Shown one piece after another: positions 33,879 to 46,380 of a stretch of 64,000 nt of DNA. Position numbers and translations under genes: made by a program. This DNA comes from Leptobrachium leishanense (taxonomy: Eukaryota; Chordata; Amphibia; Anura; Megophryidae). Below the pieces are notes generated by a model, which was given only the letters and a program-made list of their open reading frames with translations, was not told where the DNA came from and did not search any database. The DNA is taken from positions 269,557,662 to 269,621,661 of the forward strand of contig CM019064.1 in NCBI GenBank assembly GCA_009667805.1, given 5' to 3'. How positions within the stretch are numbered: position 1 is the first letter of the stretch; each line of letters begins with the position of its first letter.

Positions 33879-34755
33879 GCTGTTTGCAGAAAATAGGCTG
33901 AACAAACAGCTCTGATAGGTTGATTTCACTTAAATCAACTTAGCGGAATTGCCTAGTTTCTTCTACCCATTGGACAAGGATGGTGTTTGGGGGAGGATAT
34001 ATGTCCACTTCCTGTTGTCACTTACACCGCTGGCACACATATGATGCCAGTGGGTGGGGTTTCAATGCCCCCCACTTGTATTTATTGCCCCCAAGAGGGT
34101 AGTCATATGTCCACCCCCTTGTTGTTTTATCACTCACTTCTAGTTGTTAATAGTTGTTAATAAGACGCACACTGCCTATGGGTGTTGGTTAAGGGGGGGT
34201 GGAAAAGGTCATTAAGCCCGAACACCATGCATGTATTAAAGAGGCGGGGACAAATACATGCACCGCGCAACACTTGTTCTTGGGAAGTACTTGGTGCGTG
34301 TATAAATAAAACACACCATTTTTGCCTCTTAGCTGAGAAGCAGCAAGAGAGCGTGCAGCTGCTCAGAGGAGCGGTTTTTGGTTACATTGGTTAGATACTA
34401 ACACTACCAAGAGGTGCCGTGATGGGGCGAGTGAGCTTACGCTTCAATGGCCATTCTAGCAAAGTAAAACCTCTAATTGTGTTTTGTTTCACATGGAATT
34501 GTATAGAAACAAGCGCAGATGACATTTTTTTGCCTGCTATATTTTATACATGAACTGGGTTGTTACTCCTGGTTGTTGCAGCCGCTCTGGTGAGCATGGG
34601 AGCGACACCGCTTTTTCTGTATGTATGTAAATTCCAACTATTTAGCATTAAGCTTGTCATAACAAGGTAAGGTTTCAAGAACATATAAACAATCTGCACA
34701 GTTGTTTACTTCTCTGCCGCCATAACTATTCTGCCAGTTCTGCCACAACTCTGAT
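33879..34755. other. No feature recognised
   Basis: No paired ends, array or coding similarity was found. Confidence 0.4.
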
Positions 34756-34758
34756 TAA

Positions 34759-35194
34759 GGCTAGGGACAGATGAGCGCATTTTCTGCGGCCACCGTCAAA
34801 ATGTACGTCGATGCGTGCGCACGCATTTTTTCACGGAATATGCTTAAGTGGTCAGACGATGCGCAATTCTGGACGTATTTCATGACGATGGGGTGAAAAG
34901 AAGTCTAGGGAAATCCGGCTGTTTGAACGTTATGTTGGCCGCACACTAGCAGCGTCTGACATCTCCTAATCACGCACACACGCTGCTATGCGGCCGCAGC
35001 GCACTCTGTACGTCAGTACCAGCGGTTTAACGTTCTCGAAAAAATGCGTTCATTTTCCACTTGCGTTGCGCGGCCGGACTTTTGTGCGACCGTACTTCGT
35101 ATATTGGCTGTCATTGCCCGGCATCTGCTGCTAGTGCGGCCGTGATTATGTGCGCCAGAACGCGCGTTCGCACTGCCTCAGTCTGACCCTAGCC
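34759..35194. mobile_element. Harbinger-like miniature element, copy 3
   Basis: Ends GGCTAGGGACAG and CTGACCCTAGCC, flanked by TAA (left) and TTA (right). Nearly identical to the copy at 3985-4420, so these two are probably the youngest. Confidence 0.7.
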
Positions 35195-35263
35195 TTAGTC
35201 AGTGTTTGGTAGAATTTACACTGTGGCTTATCACATAAATACTTTGCACCTCTGCAATATTAT

Positions 35264-36148
35264 CAGGGTTATTCAAAGAGCTACGAATTGCTGGCAAACG
35301 GTAACCGAACGCTGAAATTCAGTGTTCGGTTACCTCTCCTGGCCATTCGGCTATCCAGAGAGCAGGCAGTTAGCCAAATGTTGGCGAATTGACGGCACAT
35401 ACGGTGCCTGTTCGGTGCCTGTTCGAGGGCAGTGAAATTCCCATAGAGAAGCAATGGTTCATCTATTCAGAGAACAAAAACCAGCAGTAAAAAGTTGCCG
35501 AAATGCCCTGCCATTCGGTTGCTTCATTCGACAGGTTTATTCAGGCGAATCCCATAGGCTTCAATGTTAAAAATATTCCCGTGTTAATTCAATATCTAAT
35601 AAACCGTTTATTATAATATTCTGCAGTAAAAAGTCTCTTTATAGATTTTGTAGGATCTTTTAAGAATTTTTCGGGATTTGTTGGCAAAACCTTTTTTTAA
35701 ATTTTTTTTAAACGTTTTTTTCTTTTTTCTGTAACAGACCTTTTTATTATCATTCATTGGATCTTCTATGTAAATTTCAGACATTTTCGTTCAGTAGTTT
35801 GCTTGCAAACAGCGTTTCACTTTTCAAACATTCAAGCGTACTGTTTTTTTTTTCACTCCATTTGTCTGCGGTGTCGGGTTTTTCCGGCGGCTGCTCTGCA
35901 CTCTGATCGGCTTCTGCTCCGGTGTCTTCAGCGGGGTTAATCCAGATGTTTTTGTGTGCATTTGCCTGGGTTTTGCGGTGAGTGTTTGGCAGGTTTTCGG
36001 CGGCTTTTCCCTGCACTGTGATGGCCCTGTGGTGCTTGCTGAATACACCGCAGGGTCGCCGAAATAGGATTGCCAAATCGCACCTAATTGAAGAGAATGA
36101 AAAGTCACCGAACGTGCGGTGACTTTTCGATTCTCTTTGAATAACCCT
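35264..36148. mobile_element. GGGTTATTC-family miniature element, copy 2
   Basis: Starts CAGGGTTATTCAAAGAG and ends CTCTTTGAATAACCCT, a 16-base inverted repeat. The interior matches 53583-54850 and, inverted, 46381-52580 (AGTGAAATTCCCATAGAGAA). No clear target duplication. The remaining frames on the minus strand show no known protein. Confidence 0.75.
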
Positions 36149-36386
36149 AATTGAGACCTTGATAATTACCATTATCTACTTCCTCTCCAACCACTTTGTG
36201 ATGTACATTACCAATACAATGATATTGGTCCAGCATGGACAAGCACCCCCCCTCCCCATTTTAAATCCTTCTACTTCCTCTGATTCTTTTGCCTCTCTCC
36301 ATGTTTGGTCAGTCTTTTTAGTTTTGCATTTGGTATGTAATATAACTGTGTAAGGAAAGACAATTCCATTTATCAATGGACAAAAC

Positions 36387-36565
36387 CAGTGGTTCCCAAC
36401 CGTGGTCCTCAAGAACCCCTAACAGGGCAGGTTTGTGAAATATGTGAAGCACAGGTGATATAAGTTGGTGCTAAGTGATTGCAGGATTCAGTCTGCATTT
36501 CCACAAGGTAATCCTTAAAACTTGGCCTATTAGAGGTAATTGAGGACCGCGGTTTGGAACCACTG
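36387..36565. mobile_element. Small hAT-like miniature element
   Basis: Ends CAGTGGTTCCCAACCGTGG and, inverted, CAGTGGTTCCAAACCGCGG. CAGTGGTTCC...GGAACCACTG ends are typical of hAT-derived miniature elements. The 8-bp flanks do not match, so the copy is old or rearranged. Confidence 0.7.
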
Positions 36566-36855
36566 ACTAGACCAATGTATTGTGCACTTCCATATTTGTA
36601 GTATACATTTCATGCGAATATTACTGCCTTTATTCTATCACTTGTCAAGCTGCACCATGCTTTGTGCTTTTTGTTTACAGTTAATTTTCACTTCTATGTC
36701 ATTTACTCCAAAATATATCTTTATGTAAGATCTTTCTCCAACCGGAGAATTAACTTCTTGTATGTAGACCCTGTGTTGTAGGAGAATTAATTAACCCCAA
36801 AAACAGAGGACTAATTCAGTGGGAACTCCATCCTGCAGCAGGAGACTTAACCCTT

Positions 36856-36927
36856 GCAGGGCTTCAAGAAGACTCTTACGAACAAGCACCGTTTATGTGC
36901 TTGTAAAAGTCTTCTTGCAGCCCTGGC
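36856..36927. repeat. Compact 31-bp-arm hairpin
   Basis: GCAGGGCTTCAAGAAGACTC pairs, with a few mismatches and a 1-base bulge, with the complement ending at 36927. The loop is short (about CGTTTAT). No transposon ends were seen around it. 36928-37760 holds nothing else recognised. Confidence 0.6.
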
Positions 36928-37764
36928 AGCTGCTGATGATTCTATGATCTAAACTTGATTATGGGGTGGTGGTGACCCCTTATGAAAGAAGTGGAATGGT
37001 TTATTAATAGCATAATTTCCTCTATCTCTCATCTATATATGCGCACTCTTGAAGGTATGCTGCTCTCAATCCTTAGGTATAGGGAAGCTGATTCTAGGCT
37101 ATACTAATTGAATTAAGTTTACTTATGTGTGTCCTAATGGTAAGCTTTGGATGTGCCTCAGCAATTATTTTTGTGCACTCCGCATGTGCCTAAAATTGCT
37201 AATTTCCATGGTTTATAAATAAGAAAATTGCTGACATTATATTTGACACACTGCCTTGCATGTGCTCTAAAGTGGCTCTGTAGTCACACTACTACATACA
37301 TCTGAGAAGAAGATATAACTGCTGGGAGGTCTGTGCCTTAGAACAAGGAATAATGTTTTGGTGTTCTGACTGTAGGCAATTATTACTTAGCCTGGTTGTT
37401 AACCTTAATTCTGTGTGCATTGAAGATTAGGAATAAGCAATGCAAGATACAATTGGGTGATAATTTATGTGTCCCATAGTCATTGCCGTTATAAGGACCA
37501 GCGGAGTTGTTAGGGCACTACTCCCTTTTTACATATAATTGGAGAAGACTTGGAGGATTACTGCCCAATAATTATTGCCCAATAAAACCAATCAGTACTT
37601 CTCTACCACTAGTATTAGAACCACCACCTGTAAAGAGTTATGCTATTAAAGGTTAGGGTTTTAAAACGGCTACTACAATTGTTTATTGAAACCTAATTCA
37701 GCACCAGGGACAGGGGGGGTTAATCCCCCCCCCCCCGCAGGCTGGCAAGTTTTTTTTTCCCCTG

Positions 37765-37977
37765 CATTACTATACAATGCATCTTTTACATGTGCATGGC
37801 GTTATTACTATGCATCTTTTACATGTGCATGGCGTTATTACTATACAATGCATCTTTTACATGTGCATGGCATTATTACTATACAATGCATCTTTTACAT
37901 GTGCATGGCGTTATTACTATACAATGCATCTTTTACATGTGCATGGCGGTATTACGATACAATGCATCTTTTCACAT
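37765..37977. repeat. Tandem repeat, unit 35-41 bp, five full copies
   Basis: GCATCTTTTACATGTGCATG with GGCGTTATTACTATACAAT repeats five times plus a partial. A last partial copy resumes at 38147, after the miniature element at 38000. Confidence 0.85.
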
Positions 37978-37999
37978 TAACCCAAAGCATGCCGGTTTA

Positions 38000-38139
38000 G
38001 GCCAGTGTCAGATGAGCACACTAGGAGGATCGAGCACTAACTGCACTCAGCGAGGTGGTCAGACGGGCGTCGAGTGTAAGGAATGTTCACTCTCACGGAC
38101 GTTCCTTCCGGTCTTCAAAACGCTCATCTGACACTGGCC
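38000..38139. mobile_element. 140-bp Harbinger-like miniature element
   Basis: TTA at 37997-37999 and 38140-38142. Ends GGCCAGTGTCAGATGAGC and GCTCATCTGACACTGGCC are an 18-bp perfect inverted repeat. It inserted near the end of the tandem array. Confidence 0.8.
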
Positions 38140-38185
38140 TTAATGATACAATGCATCTTTTTCATGTGAACTACATCCAGCAAGG

Positions 38186-38609
38186 CAAGAGAACACCTGT
38201 GCTGCATTCCTTTCAATTGCCTCTTAATTGCCTGTTAATTGCCTTTTAATTTTGGGCAGGGACCTTTGACGTTTTTTCCTTTTTTTTTTTTCTTCCTTTT
38301 TGCTCGTATAAACCAGGGTTTAAAATATTTTTTGATTAGCGTAAGTGTAGAAATTAGCTCCGGGACCAAACGATCTGTTGGTTAGAATAGCACAAGTGCT
38401 CTCTAGCGCTCCCCATGATAAGTATAGGACACGGTAAGTACAGTAAGCTTGTGCTACTAATCGCAAATTAACGCATGCTAAGTGATTTTCGCCTTTTGCA
38501 GCAAGAGACAAACGATATGTTGGTCAGACGCTAGACTATATTTACCTGGTGCTAACGCAAAAACATGCAAACGCTAGGGTTAGCTCACACCAGGTGATCG
38601 TGTCCTAAC
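38186..38609. mobile_element. Miniature element, copy 2 of the 17364 family
   Basis: Uninterrupted and in the opposite orientation to 17364-19664. It shares CTGTGCTGCATTCCTTTCAA and TTAGCTCACACCAGGTGATC. It shows what the other copy looked like before its hAT inserted. 38610-39340 holds nothing recognised. Confidence 0.6.
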
Positions 38610-39340
38610 AGTGACAGGCAGGCAATGACAGACATGTACAGTATATGCTGACAGACAGGTAGACAGACACATGCTGACAGAAACATTCTGATACACAGGG
38701 AGATGCTGACATACATATATAGTAGGCAGATACACTTGGCCAGACAATGGGCTGGATTTATACTTTTATGGCTTCTAATACTGTTATGATAGCATGTATA
38801 TGGCTTTGTAACTATATAATTATGCTACTTGCTACAGTATAAGGGTGCAACATTCATGATATTATCTAAAAAAAATTATTCACATTATTTTACTGAATAA
38901 AGAAAATGGTAAATTTTTCCTCCCTGCAAGCTGTAATATAATTGTAATTGTAATTTAAATTGTTTTGAATAATGTAAATTAAATTCATTGGAAAGGAGCG
39001 ATTCTTCTGATGCTGAGATTTTCCTATTTGTATTTTCCTGGATATCAATTCGGGGTTGATTCAATTTAATATAGATAAATAAAATATTTCGTTATGATGC
39101 TAAGGACTACATTTTTCACAACACTGCTGTTGACAGTTATGATTGATAACAAATAGCCAACATTAGAAGTTGGGATCATTACCTTCCAGTTCTTCAGCTA
39201 TAGAACATTACTATTCACAATCCATTAGTTTAAAGAGAAATGTTTTGCAATGTTTGGATAATGCTGCTTTCCATTTTCCCAAAAATTGCAGCATGGGACA
39301 ATGTCTGAAGCTTAACTCCAAATAATGTGGTTTTATTTAA

Positions 39341-40515
39341 AGGGATATGCCTGTCTAGAATTTTTTTTTTTTTGAAATTGACATTTAAACACTTTTATAC
39401 CTAATGAATAAATCAATAAAAGTTTTAGAAATGTGTCAAAAATGCTTATTTTATTGATTTAAACTGTCATTTCATCTTCTCTGGTGACGCCCCTCAGCTA
39501 GGGGTGTTTCTTCACCTCATACTTCCTGAATAATCCCCACCCCCTTCGCCACCCACTATTGCACCCATCAAAGCTTCACATGAACTACATTTCTTGCTCC
39601 ATCTTGCCCACAGCCCCCCATGCACCCACTACTTCACATATTCAGCGATTACCCTCACCTTGTGTGTCACCCCTCTCCTCTTAGATTGTAAGCTCTTGGG
39701 CAGGGTCGTCTCTCCTACTGTTCTATGTGTTTAACTTGTATGGACATTTGTTATTCTGCCTCTCCCATTGTACAGCGCTACGAACGTGCTAGCGCATTTT
39801 AAATACCTGTGACTGTATGAACTAACACAAGCTGTGCAGCTCAGGACCTCAGACTGGGGAAACCGAGGAACTGAATATTAGCATCTCTGCTACTGTGAAA
39901 ACAAAACTCACTCGCTGACTCGCTCACAGTCAGGCTCTCCTCACACACAGACTCACTCACCCACTGACACGCTCACTTGTGCTCTTTCATGGTTCACTGT
40001 CTCACTCAAACTCCCTCACAGTCACTCCCTCTCATTCTTTCTTCTGCTGTCTGTCTCTTGTAGGCGCTCTCTCTCACTTTACCTTTTCTTGTGCTCTCTC
40101 ATGCTGTATTTTGCTCTCTTTACCGTTGCTGTGTCTCTGTGCTTTTCTTTGTTGTCCCTCTCTCTGCTGTCTCTCTTTCTCCGTGTGTATGGATTTCTTT
40201 CCTTCCCTGTCTCTGCAGTAGCTGGGGGTGAAAGGTCAGCCCTGCCCTCCCCTCAGCTCACAGTGCAGGAGGGAGGAGGACCAACTAAGATGCACATGCT
40301 CAGTGTGTTTTTTAGCTCTCCCTAGGTATTAGGCACTGATTGTTAGCTCAAACAGCCTCCTGAGGTGGGCGTGGAAAACACCAAGAAAGAAAAGCAGGTA
40401 AATATGAAAAAAAATCATATTTACTTGGTTTTTATGTCTGCTGAATGACACTACTGACTCATTCAAAGGGCATTGCACATTTTTAAAAGCACATTAGCAA
40501 AGCATGCATGTCCCT
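39341..40515. mobile_element. TTAA-flanked element (Kolobok or piggyBac type)
   Basis: TTAA at 39337-39340 and 40516-40519. Ends AGGGATATGC and GCATGTCCCT are nearly complementary. The interior includes a TTAGATTGTAAGCTCTTGGG repeat fragment (about 39680) and a long CACTC/CTCT-rich stretch (39900-40220). No transposase frame. Confidence 0.65.
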
Positions 40516-40669
40516 TTAACTATTTTCTTTCGCCAGTACACTTGTTGAATGTCACAGTTTTCATTTTGAAAAAATTCCCAAGAAATAGCTCATGAAATAT
40601 CATGCACTGGAACCATATTAGCTTTTATAGTAAAGAGCCATTCTAATGTTTTGCTTTTAAGTAAGCCTT

Positions 40670-41340
40670 AATAAATCTAGGGCCATATTACATTACTAAT
40701 GCTAATATTAGCACTCACCTGTGTAAGCGTTAACATTAGTTCTGGTTGCCCTAGCACGGGAGGACCATATTACAATCCGAACGCTAAAGGGGTTAAAAAA
40801 AAACATTTGGAGATTCGGATCTTGCACTTTTCAGCTCGAGCTTACTGTACTTTGCGCTCCCTATACTTAACATAGGGAACGCAAAGAGTTAATTAGCGTT
40901 AGTTTTACAAACGCTAATTACTGTCCTGCCGCGGTTACTGAAAAGTTAATCACAGCTAGGACCTGGTGCTAATGGATTCCGCTTCTGCATAAAAAGAACC
41001 CAAAAAATGAAATACTCTCCTCTCATCCCACTGCGAGAATGACAGCTTGATACGCTTCTTCTTGCCACCAGAAGCAGAGAGAGACTGGGGGAAAAGTCCC
41101 CTCTGTGAACCACTCTCTCGACCTGCCGGATCTTGTGAGGTGAGATCCTGCAGGTCATGTGACCGGCAGCAGAAGCCTCATGAGGGGGATGATCGCGTCA
41201 GAGCTTAGCGCTGCTGCGAGCATCCCGAAGCTTAGTGCCTTGTTACAGTGCAGGCTGCTGATATTGTGCCTTCACTGTAATATCACGCTAAACTGGGGAC
41301 ACTAAGGAGAAACCTGCAGGCGCACTGTATAACATCACCT
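40670..41340. mobile_element. Interspersed repeat shared with 20930-21240
   Basis: Contains GCGCTCCCTATACTTAAC, GCTAATTACTGTCC and GGTGCTAATGGATTCCG, all matched in the 20930 fragment. Superfamily and exact ends not determined. Confidence 0.4.
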
Positions 41341-41451
41341 TTTCTTTTAATACGCTTATTGTCATGCCCCATAATTTAGGATTTATATGTATATTTTTAC
41401 TGTTATGTGTTGAATCTGGCTTTTGCTGCTAGCAGCTATCTTTCATAGCTG

Positions 41452-41897
41452 GGAAGCTACCACTTTACTTGAATAGACTGCTTCCCCCAGCAGTTCCCTC
41501 ATCCTATAACCTCCGATCCAGGACCAGCACCTTACTTACAATACCACAATACAAAAAGACAGTGGCTCGATCCTCATTTTCCTACAGAGCACCACAATTA
41601 TGGAATAACCTCCCAGACACCATCAAATCTTCCACCAGTCTTAAGTCACTCAAGAGCTCCCTATTAACATACCTCAATACAGAATGCACCTGTATACATG
41701 TAACATAATGACTATTTTTCTACATATTTATTTTCTGTTAATCTGTATATGTGTTGTTTTCTTAATATCTTGCATTGTATTACTTTGTATTTCTGTAACT
41801 GTAACACTTCAATGTTCTTGAACCCAGGACATACTTGAAAACGAGAGAAATCTCAATGTATCCTTCCTGGTAAAATCCTTTATAAATAAATAAATAG
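41452..41897 (+). pseudogene. L2-type LINE 3' fragment, second copy
   Basis: Matches 12780-13212: the end of the RT protein (PPAVPSSYNLRSR, YRAPQLWNNLPDTIKSS) in one open frame to about 41708, followed by the same 3' tail and TAAA repeats. Less decayed in the coding part than the 11745 copy. Only the final 80 or so residues and tail are present, a typical 5'-truncated insertion. Confidence 0.9.
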
Positions 41898-41898
41898 C

Positions 41899-42960
41899 TA
41901 TTTTGTCCCTGCTGGGTTTCCTTAGCCTTGCTGCATCCAGCTAGTTTCCACCCCTTTGCTCAGTGTCATTAGAATGTGGTTTGGCATTGTCCTGCTGGTA
42001 GATGCAGGACGTACCTGGAAAAGATGATGTCTGGATGACAGCATACGTTGCTCCAAAATGTGTACATGGCTTTCTGCATTAATGGTGCCCTCACAAAGGT
42101 GCAAGTTACCCATGCCATGGGCACTGACACCCCCAAATACCATGGCATATGCTGGCTTTTGGACCTGACGCTGGTAACTGTTTGGATGGTCCTTTTCTTC
42201 TTTGGAATAGAGAGCACACAGCTTCATCAGTTTCATCCAAAAACTATTCTAATTGTTAACTCGTGGACCACAAAACACGATTCCACTGTTTTACTGTCCA
42301 TTTCCGAGGAAACAGAGCCCAGAGAAGTTGTCATTGCTTCTGGACAGTGTTAATGTATGGGTTCTGCTTTGCATAGTAAAGCTCTAACTTGCATCTGTGA
42401 ATGGTGTTGACTGACAAAGGTTTACTAAAGTATTCCAGAGCCCATGTCAGGATATCTATTAGACTCATGACAGTTTTTGGACCAGTGACCACTGAGGGAT
42501 CGGAGATCACACACATTCAGAAGTAGATTTCAGCCTTGCCCTTTACACACACAGATTTGACGGAATTCCTTAACTTTTTATTTTATTGTGCACTGTAGAA
42601 GGTGTTATGCCCAAATTCCTAACGATTTGTCTTTGGAATGTTGTTCTGAAAGTGTTTAGATTATTCGCTGATGCATCTCTTGCAGACTGGCGAGCCTTGA
42701 CCCATCCTTGTTCTTGATGGATTAGACCTTTATTGGAGGCTTCTTTTATATACTATGATTACATGATTGCCTCACCTGTTTCACATCACTGTATTTCAAT
42801 TTGTCACATCGCTATTAGTCCTAAATTGTCCCTGTCCCAACCTTTTGGAGTGTGTTGCAGTCATCAGATTTGAAATCGGTATATATTTTCAAAAATACAC
42901 TAAATTCACAAAGTAAAACATCATATCATGTGCTAATGTGTTTTCAATACCATACATTAA
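41899..42960 (-). pseudogene. Tc1-type transposase remnant
   Basis: On the minus strand, YSKEEKDHPNSYQRQVQKPA followed by GGVSAHGMGNLHLCEGTINAE (about 42236-42070) are conserved between the first two catalytic acids of Tc1/mariner DDE transposases. A decayed block near 41990 corresponds to the second catalytic aspartate region. These enzymes cut the element ends and join them at TA. Stops and frameshifts interrupt the reading frame throughout. 42880-42960, with CACTAAATTCACAAAGTAAA, lies at the 5' side. No paired inverted ends were found. Inactive. Confidence 0.75.
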
Positions 42961-43020
42961 CTGTTGATCATAGTTGAACTGACTTGTGCATGGACTTTGT
43001 TTTTTTGTTTGTTTGACTGC

Positions 43021-44255
43021 AATTACGACATCGGAGACAGAGAGCTTCTGGCCATAAAAAGGGCCTTCGAAGAATGGAGGCCCCTCCTGGAAGGGGCAAA
43101 TCTTCCCATCACTGTATAGATCATAAAAATCTGGCCCATTTACAAACAGCCAAAAGGTTATGACCCTGCCAAGCATGCTGGGCCCTTTTATACTCTCGGT
43201 TTGTGTGCCATGTCACCCATCGACCTGGAATGAAAGCCGATGCATTATCTAGGCTTTACTCCTCAACCAGATCCACCTCCGTCTCAATACTCAAAAGAGG
43301 ACGTTTATTGGCTCCTCAGTCTTCACTACTAACCAGGATTAAATGACATACCCAAGACTCAAACTCCAATGGACTCAAGGTAGTAAACCGAAAAATATAT
43401 GTCCCCCTAGAAGTCCAACCTGATGTGCTCTCTTTGTGTCATGACTCCGCAATGGCAGGACATGGAGACATCAAGAAATCGCTTGCTCTTCTTTCTAATT
43501 ATTTTATTTGGTCTCTCTTGAGCAGTATCGTAAAACAATGTATCAAAGCATGTCCTACCTGCAACATGTGCAAATCCTCAAATCAAAGTCAGCAAATGAC
43601 CCACTGCCGAAGAAACTGCTCAACTCTTCTATCAAGACATTTTCTGACAAAGACCATTGTGTCGAAATGTTGTCTCTTGCTGCTCACTGTGGATTAAAAT
43701 CCTTTTCAATTTTACCTACATATGTTTGGACTTTAGTCTAAGGAAACATTTTCTTTAGATCAAACAAATCCTTCATAAAACACAAGAACAAAACAAGTTC
43801 CTCTGCCAAAAAGCGACATATGGCTCTCCACCCAAAACATCCGAATGTCCTGTCCTAGCAAGAAGCTGGGCCCGAAATATATCAGCTCCTATGTCAAAGA
43901 AGTACGTTCTCCTACTACCATTCTGCTCAAGTTACATCCACTCGAGTTGACTACACCCCATATTCCATGTCTTCCTCCTGAAGCCCTGGATTTCTCTATA
44001 GGACTCTGTTGTTCCCCTTCTCATTATTGATGGAACACCAGAATGCAAGGTGGAACACATCTTGGATTTCTGTTATCGTAGTCATAGACTTGAGTGTCTA
44101 ATCCACTGGAGGTGGCATGGGCCACAAGGAGAGGTCCTGGGAACTGGCCTGTGGACTGAATGTACCCAGATTGCTTGACTCCTTTCATCTTGCTCATCCA
44201 GAGAAACTGGGTCTTGGTCTACCTCAGTGGTCTCGCCTGAAGGGGGAGAGGTTTG
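43021..44255 (+). pseudogene. Ty3/Gypsy chromovirus pol remnant: RNase H, integrase zinc finger, chromodomain
   Basis: From 43021 the frame reads [20 protein letters not shown] with YTDHKNL, the RNase H domain. Shifted segments follow with the PADALSR-like linker. 43425-43600 holds the integrase HHCC finger (HDSAMAGHGD...CPTCNMCK). The DDE catalytic core is essentially missing. 43845-44030 resembles the integrase C-terminal domain (KKLGPKYISSY). 44030-44215 holds a decayed chromodomain ending in a SWEL..NVPRLLDSFHLAHPEK block. Such elements integrate via RT and integrase, with the chromodomain guiding targeting. There are many frameshifts, RT and gag are absent, and the copy is inactive. A purine-rich tract (GAAGGGGGAGAGG) precedes the LTR. 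Confidence 0.85.
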
Positions 44256-44834
44256 TGTCAGGGCCCACCTCTACATGGGGGGTCCCAGCCTTTGGGGTGT
44301 CATGGTGACAGGGCTCCGGCCTGCTTTTTATGGCTGGGAGGTTAGGTGGGAGGCTGCAACACCCAGTGAGAATGCTGGACATGGAGGTGGCATGCGGTCT
44401 CTGAGAGGGCGCGGCCTCCAGTGTTGGGGGCCTGCAGTAACCAGGAGAGGCGTTTCCAGGATATCCTTCCAGGATAAGCCACCCAGTGAAATGGCTACCC
44501 AGTGCTCCCTTAGCCTATGGAGGCTCCAACTGGAGGCTGGGACTGCTCCTCAGGCAATGGGCTCCTGCATTGGCTCCCTATTTCAACTCGCACCTTCAGT
44601 GGTGAGGTGCACGTTTGTCTCGGTTATCCCTGCTGCTGCGTACCTTCTAAAGACCAATTCCAGTTTACCTGACCCTTGGCTTTCTCTTTGGACTGCGCAC
44701 TCTCTGTCTGCCCTCTACCTTTGGCCTCCCCCTGACTTTGTTTCTTGGATTTCCCCCTTTGCATACCTCACCTCGATTTCCCCAGTGCGACTTCCGCTGC
44801 TACGTCACGCCTTACACACCGGGCGGGCATGACA
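44256..44834 (+). mobile_element. 3' LTR of the chromovirus remnant
   Basis: Begins TGTCAGGGCCC right after a polypurine tract and ends GGGCGGGCATGACA, giving TGTCA...TGACA ends. A 201-residue open frame crosses it but has no recognisable protein content. No 5' LTR was found in the window. Confidence 0.75.
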
Positions 44835-46380
44835 GAAGACCGATGCATGGAAAGACACTATTGCGTAACACTGACTGAATGTCAAAGAGGAGAGATGATG
44901 ACTGGGTCTGTCAAAGCATCGTTAGAATGTGTATGCAAATCCAGACAATTCTCACTAGAATGATGAAAGTGTGGACAACTCATAACGGAGTAATGCCAGT
45001 CTGGGACTTTAATGTAGCTAGACAAATTTTTTACATTACATTAATTTAACAGTAATTTTACATAGCATTTCTTTCCCTGGATGCACATTGATATCCTTAA
45101 CAGTATCACTGGAATGGCTTGCAGAAAAGGTTGACTACAGAAACTGGTATTGGTTATTCAAGACTCCAGTTTAATCAAGACTTGTATCTTAACTGTATCC
45201 CAGTGGTCAGTATTAACAAAAGTATATTTTACAAGTACATGTTTCTCCTCTATGGAATCATTGGAAGATGCTTGAATTATACTGGGAACGTGTTGTCATC
45301 ATAAATAAAGAAAATTTTACTTTTATGACTGCTTTTAAAATCTGCCATAATTTCTCCTCTTGAATTACAATCCGAGGTAGAAAAATATAACATGGGTTAT
45401 ACCAGTAAATTCCTCACCTTTTTATAGCTATAAATATATATATATATATATAACTATGGAAGGAAGGGCTTCTTCAAGTGTAATACTTTATTTCTATAAG
45501 TGCATAATGGTTACAAATTATAGGGGGTATCATTCCCTTTCTCAAGAATATATTGCATTAAGAAAGAGATTTTTAACCAAAATGTTTGTAAACATGCATC
45601 TCTTCTACTTGTAAGCTAACCGCTGCTGCCTCTTTTACTTTTGTTTGTATTAACAGCTACAAGGGGCTTTGGCATACAGCATTTTAGCAGCTAATTATTG
45701 CTACTTTGTTTTTTGTTCTTTTTTTGTAGACTGACCAGCCCTCGCCATACTCTGTTTTGCATGCATAATAATTTGACAGTGTTAGATTATAGCATTCTGG
45801 ATTTTTACAGCATGCATTTCAAAGAATTATTTTAGCCACATAGTTCTCTAATGATGGTGTCACACAATGTTTACATTAGGACAGCACTGAGCTAATGCAT
45901 GATTTTGTACTTTCTGTTGATACTGTAGTTTCTTCCGTTGATGTTGTTTTTTTATTTGTGAATGAAAGAAGCGGAGTATGAACAACTTATTTACTTTATG
46001 TGATTATATTCAATGTCTTACATTCAGCATGGGAAATTGTTAGCATGTAATGCCTGCAGGACAACAAATTTCAAATATTGTTTTCAGTTCCAAACCAAAA
46101 CATTAGATCAGTCTATATGCAGATAAATTTATTAGGTTCAAGTGAAAATACTTTCCCTATACAACACAAAATAAAGCATTTAAAGGGTATAGAAAGAACT
46201 TTAATCAACTTTAATTACATTTTTTTTAATTGAAAATGTAGTGGGATTCTTTGACCTGGTGATTCATGGGGAAATTAACTGAATTAAATTCCAAAGGGCA
46301 TGTATGTGTAATAGAACCCCAAATGACCAATCCATCTATGCCTCTAGAATTCTAGTTCTGTGAAGGAAAAAATTCACATA
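44835..46380. other. No feature recognised
   Basis: AT-rich, with a TA microsatellite at 45430-45452. No coding similarity or paired ends. Confidence 0.45.

Noticed and set aside
35777..36172. 131-codon minus-strand frame
   Set aside because: It is contained in a miniature element and differs in every related copy; no recognisable domain.
44227..44832. 201-codon plus-strand frame
   Set aside because: It lies almost wholly within the chromovirus LTR, which is non-coding in this family.
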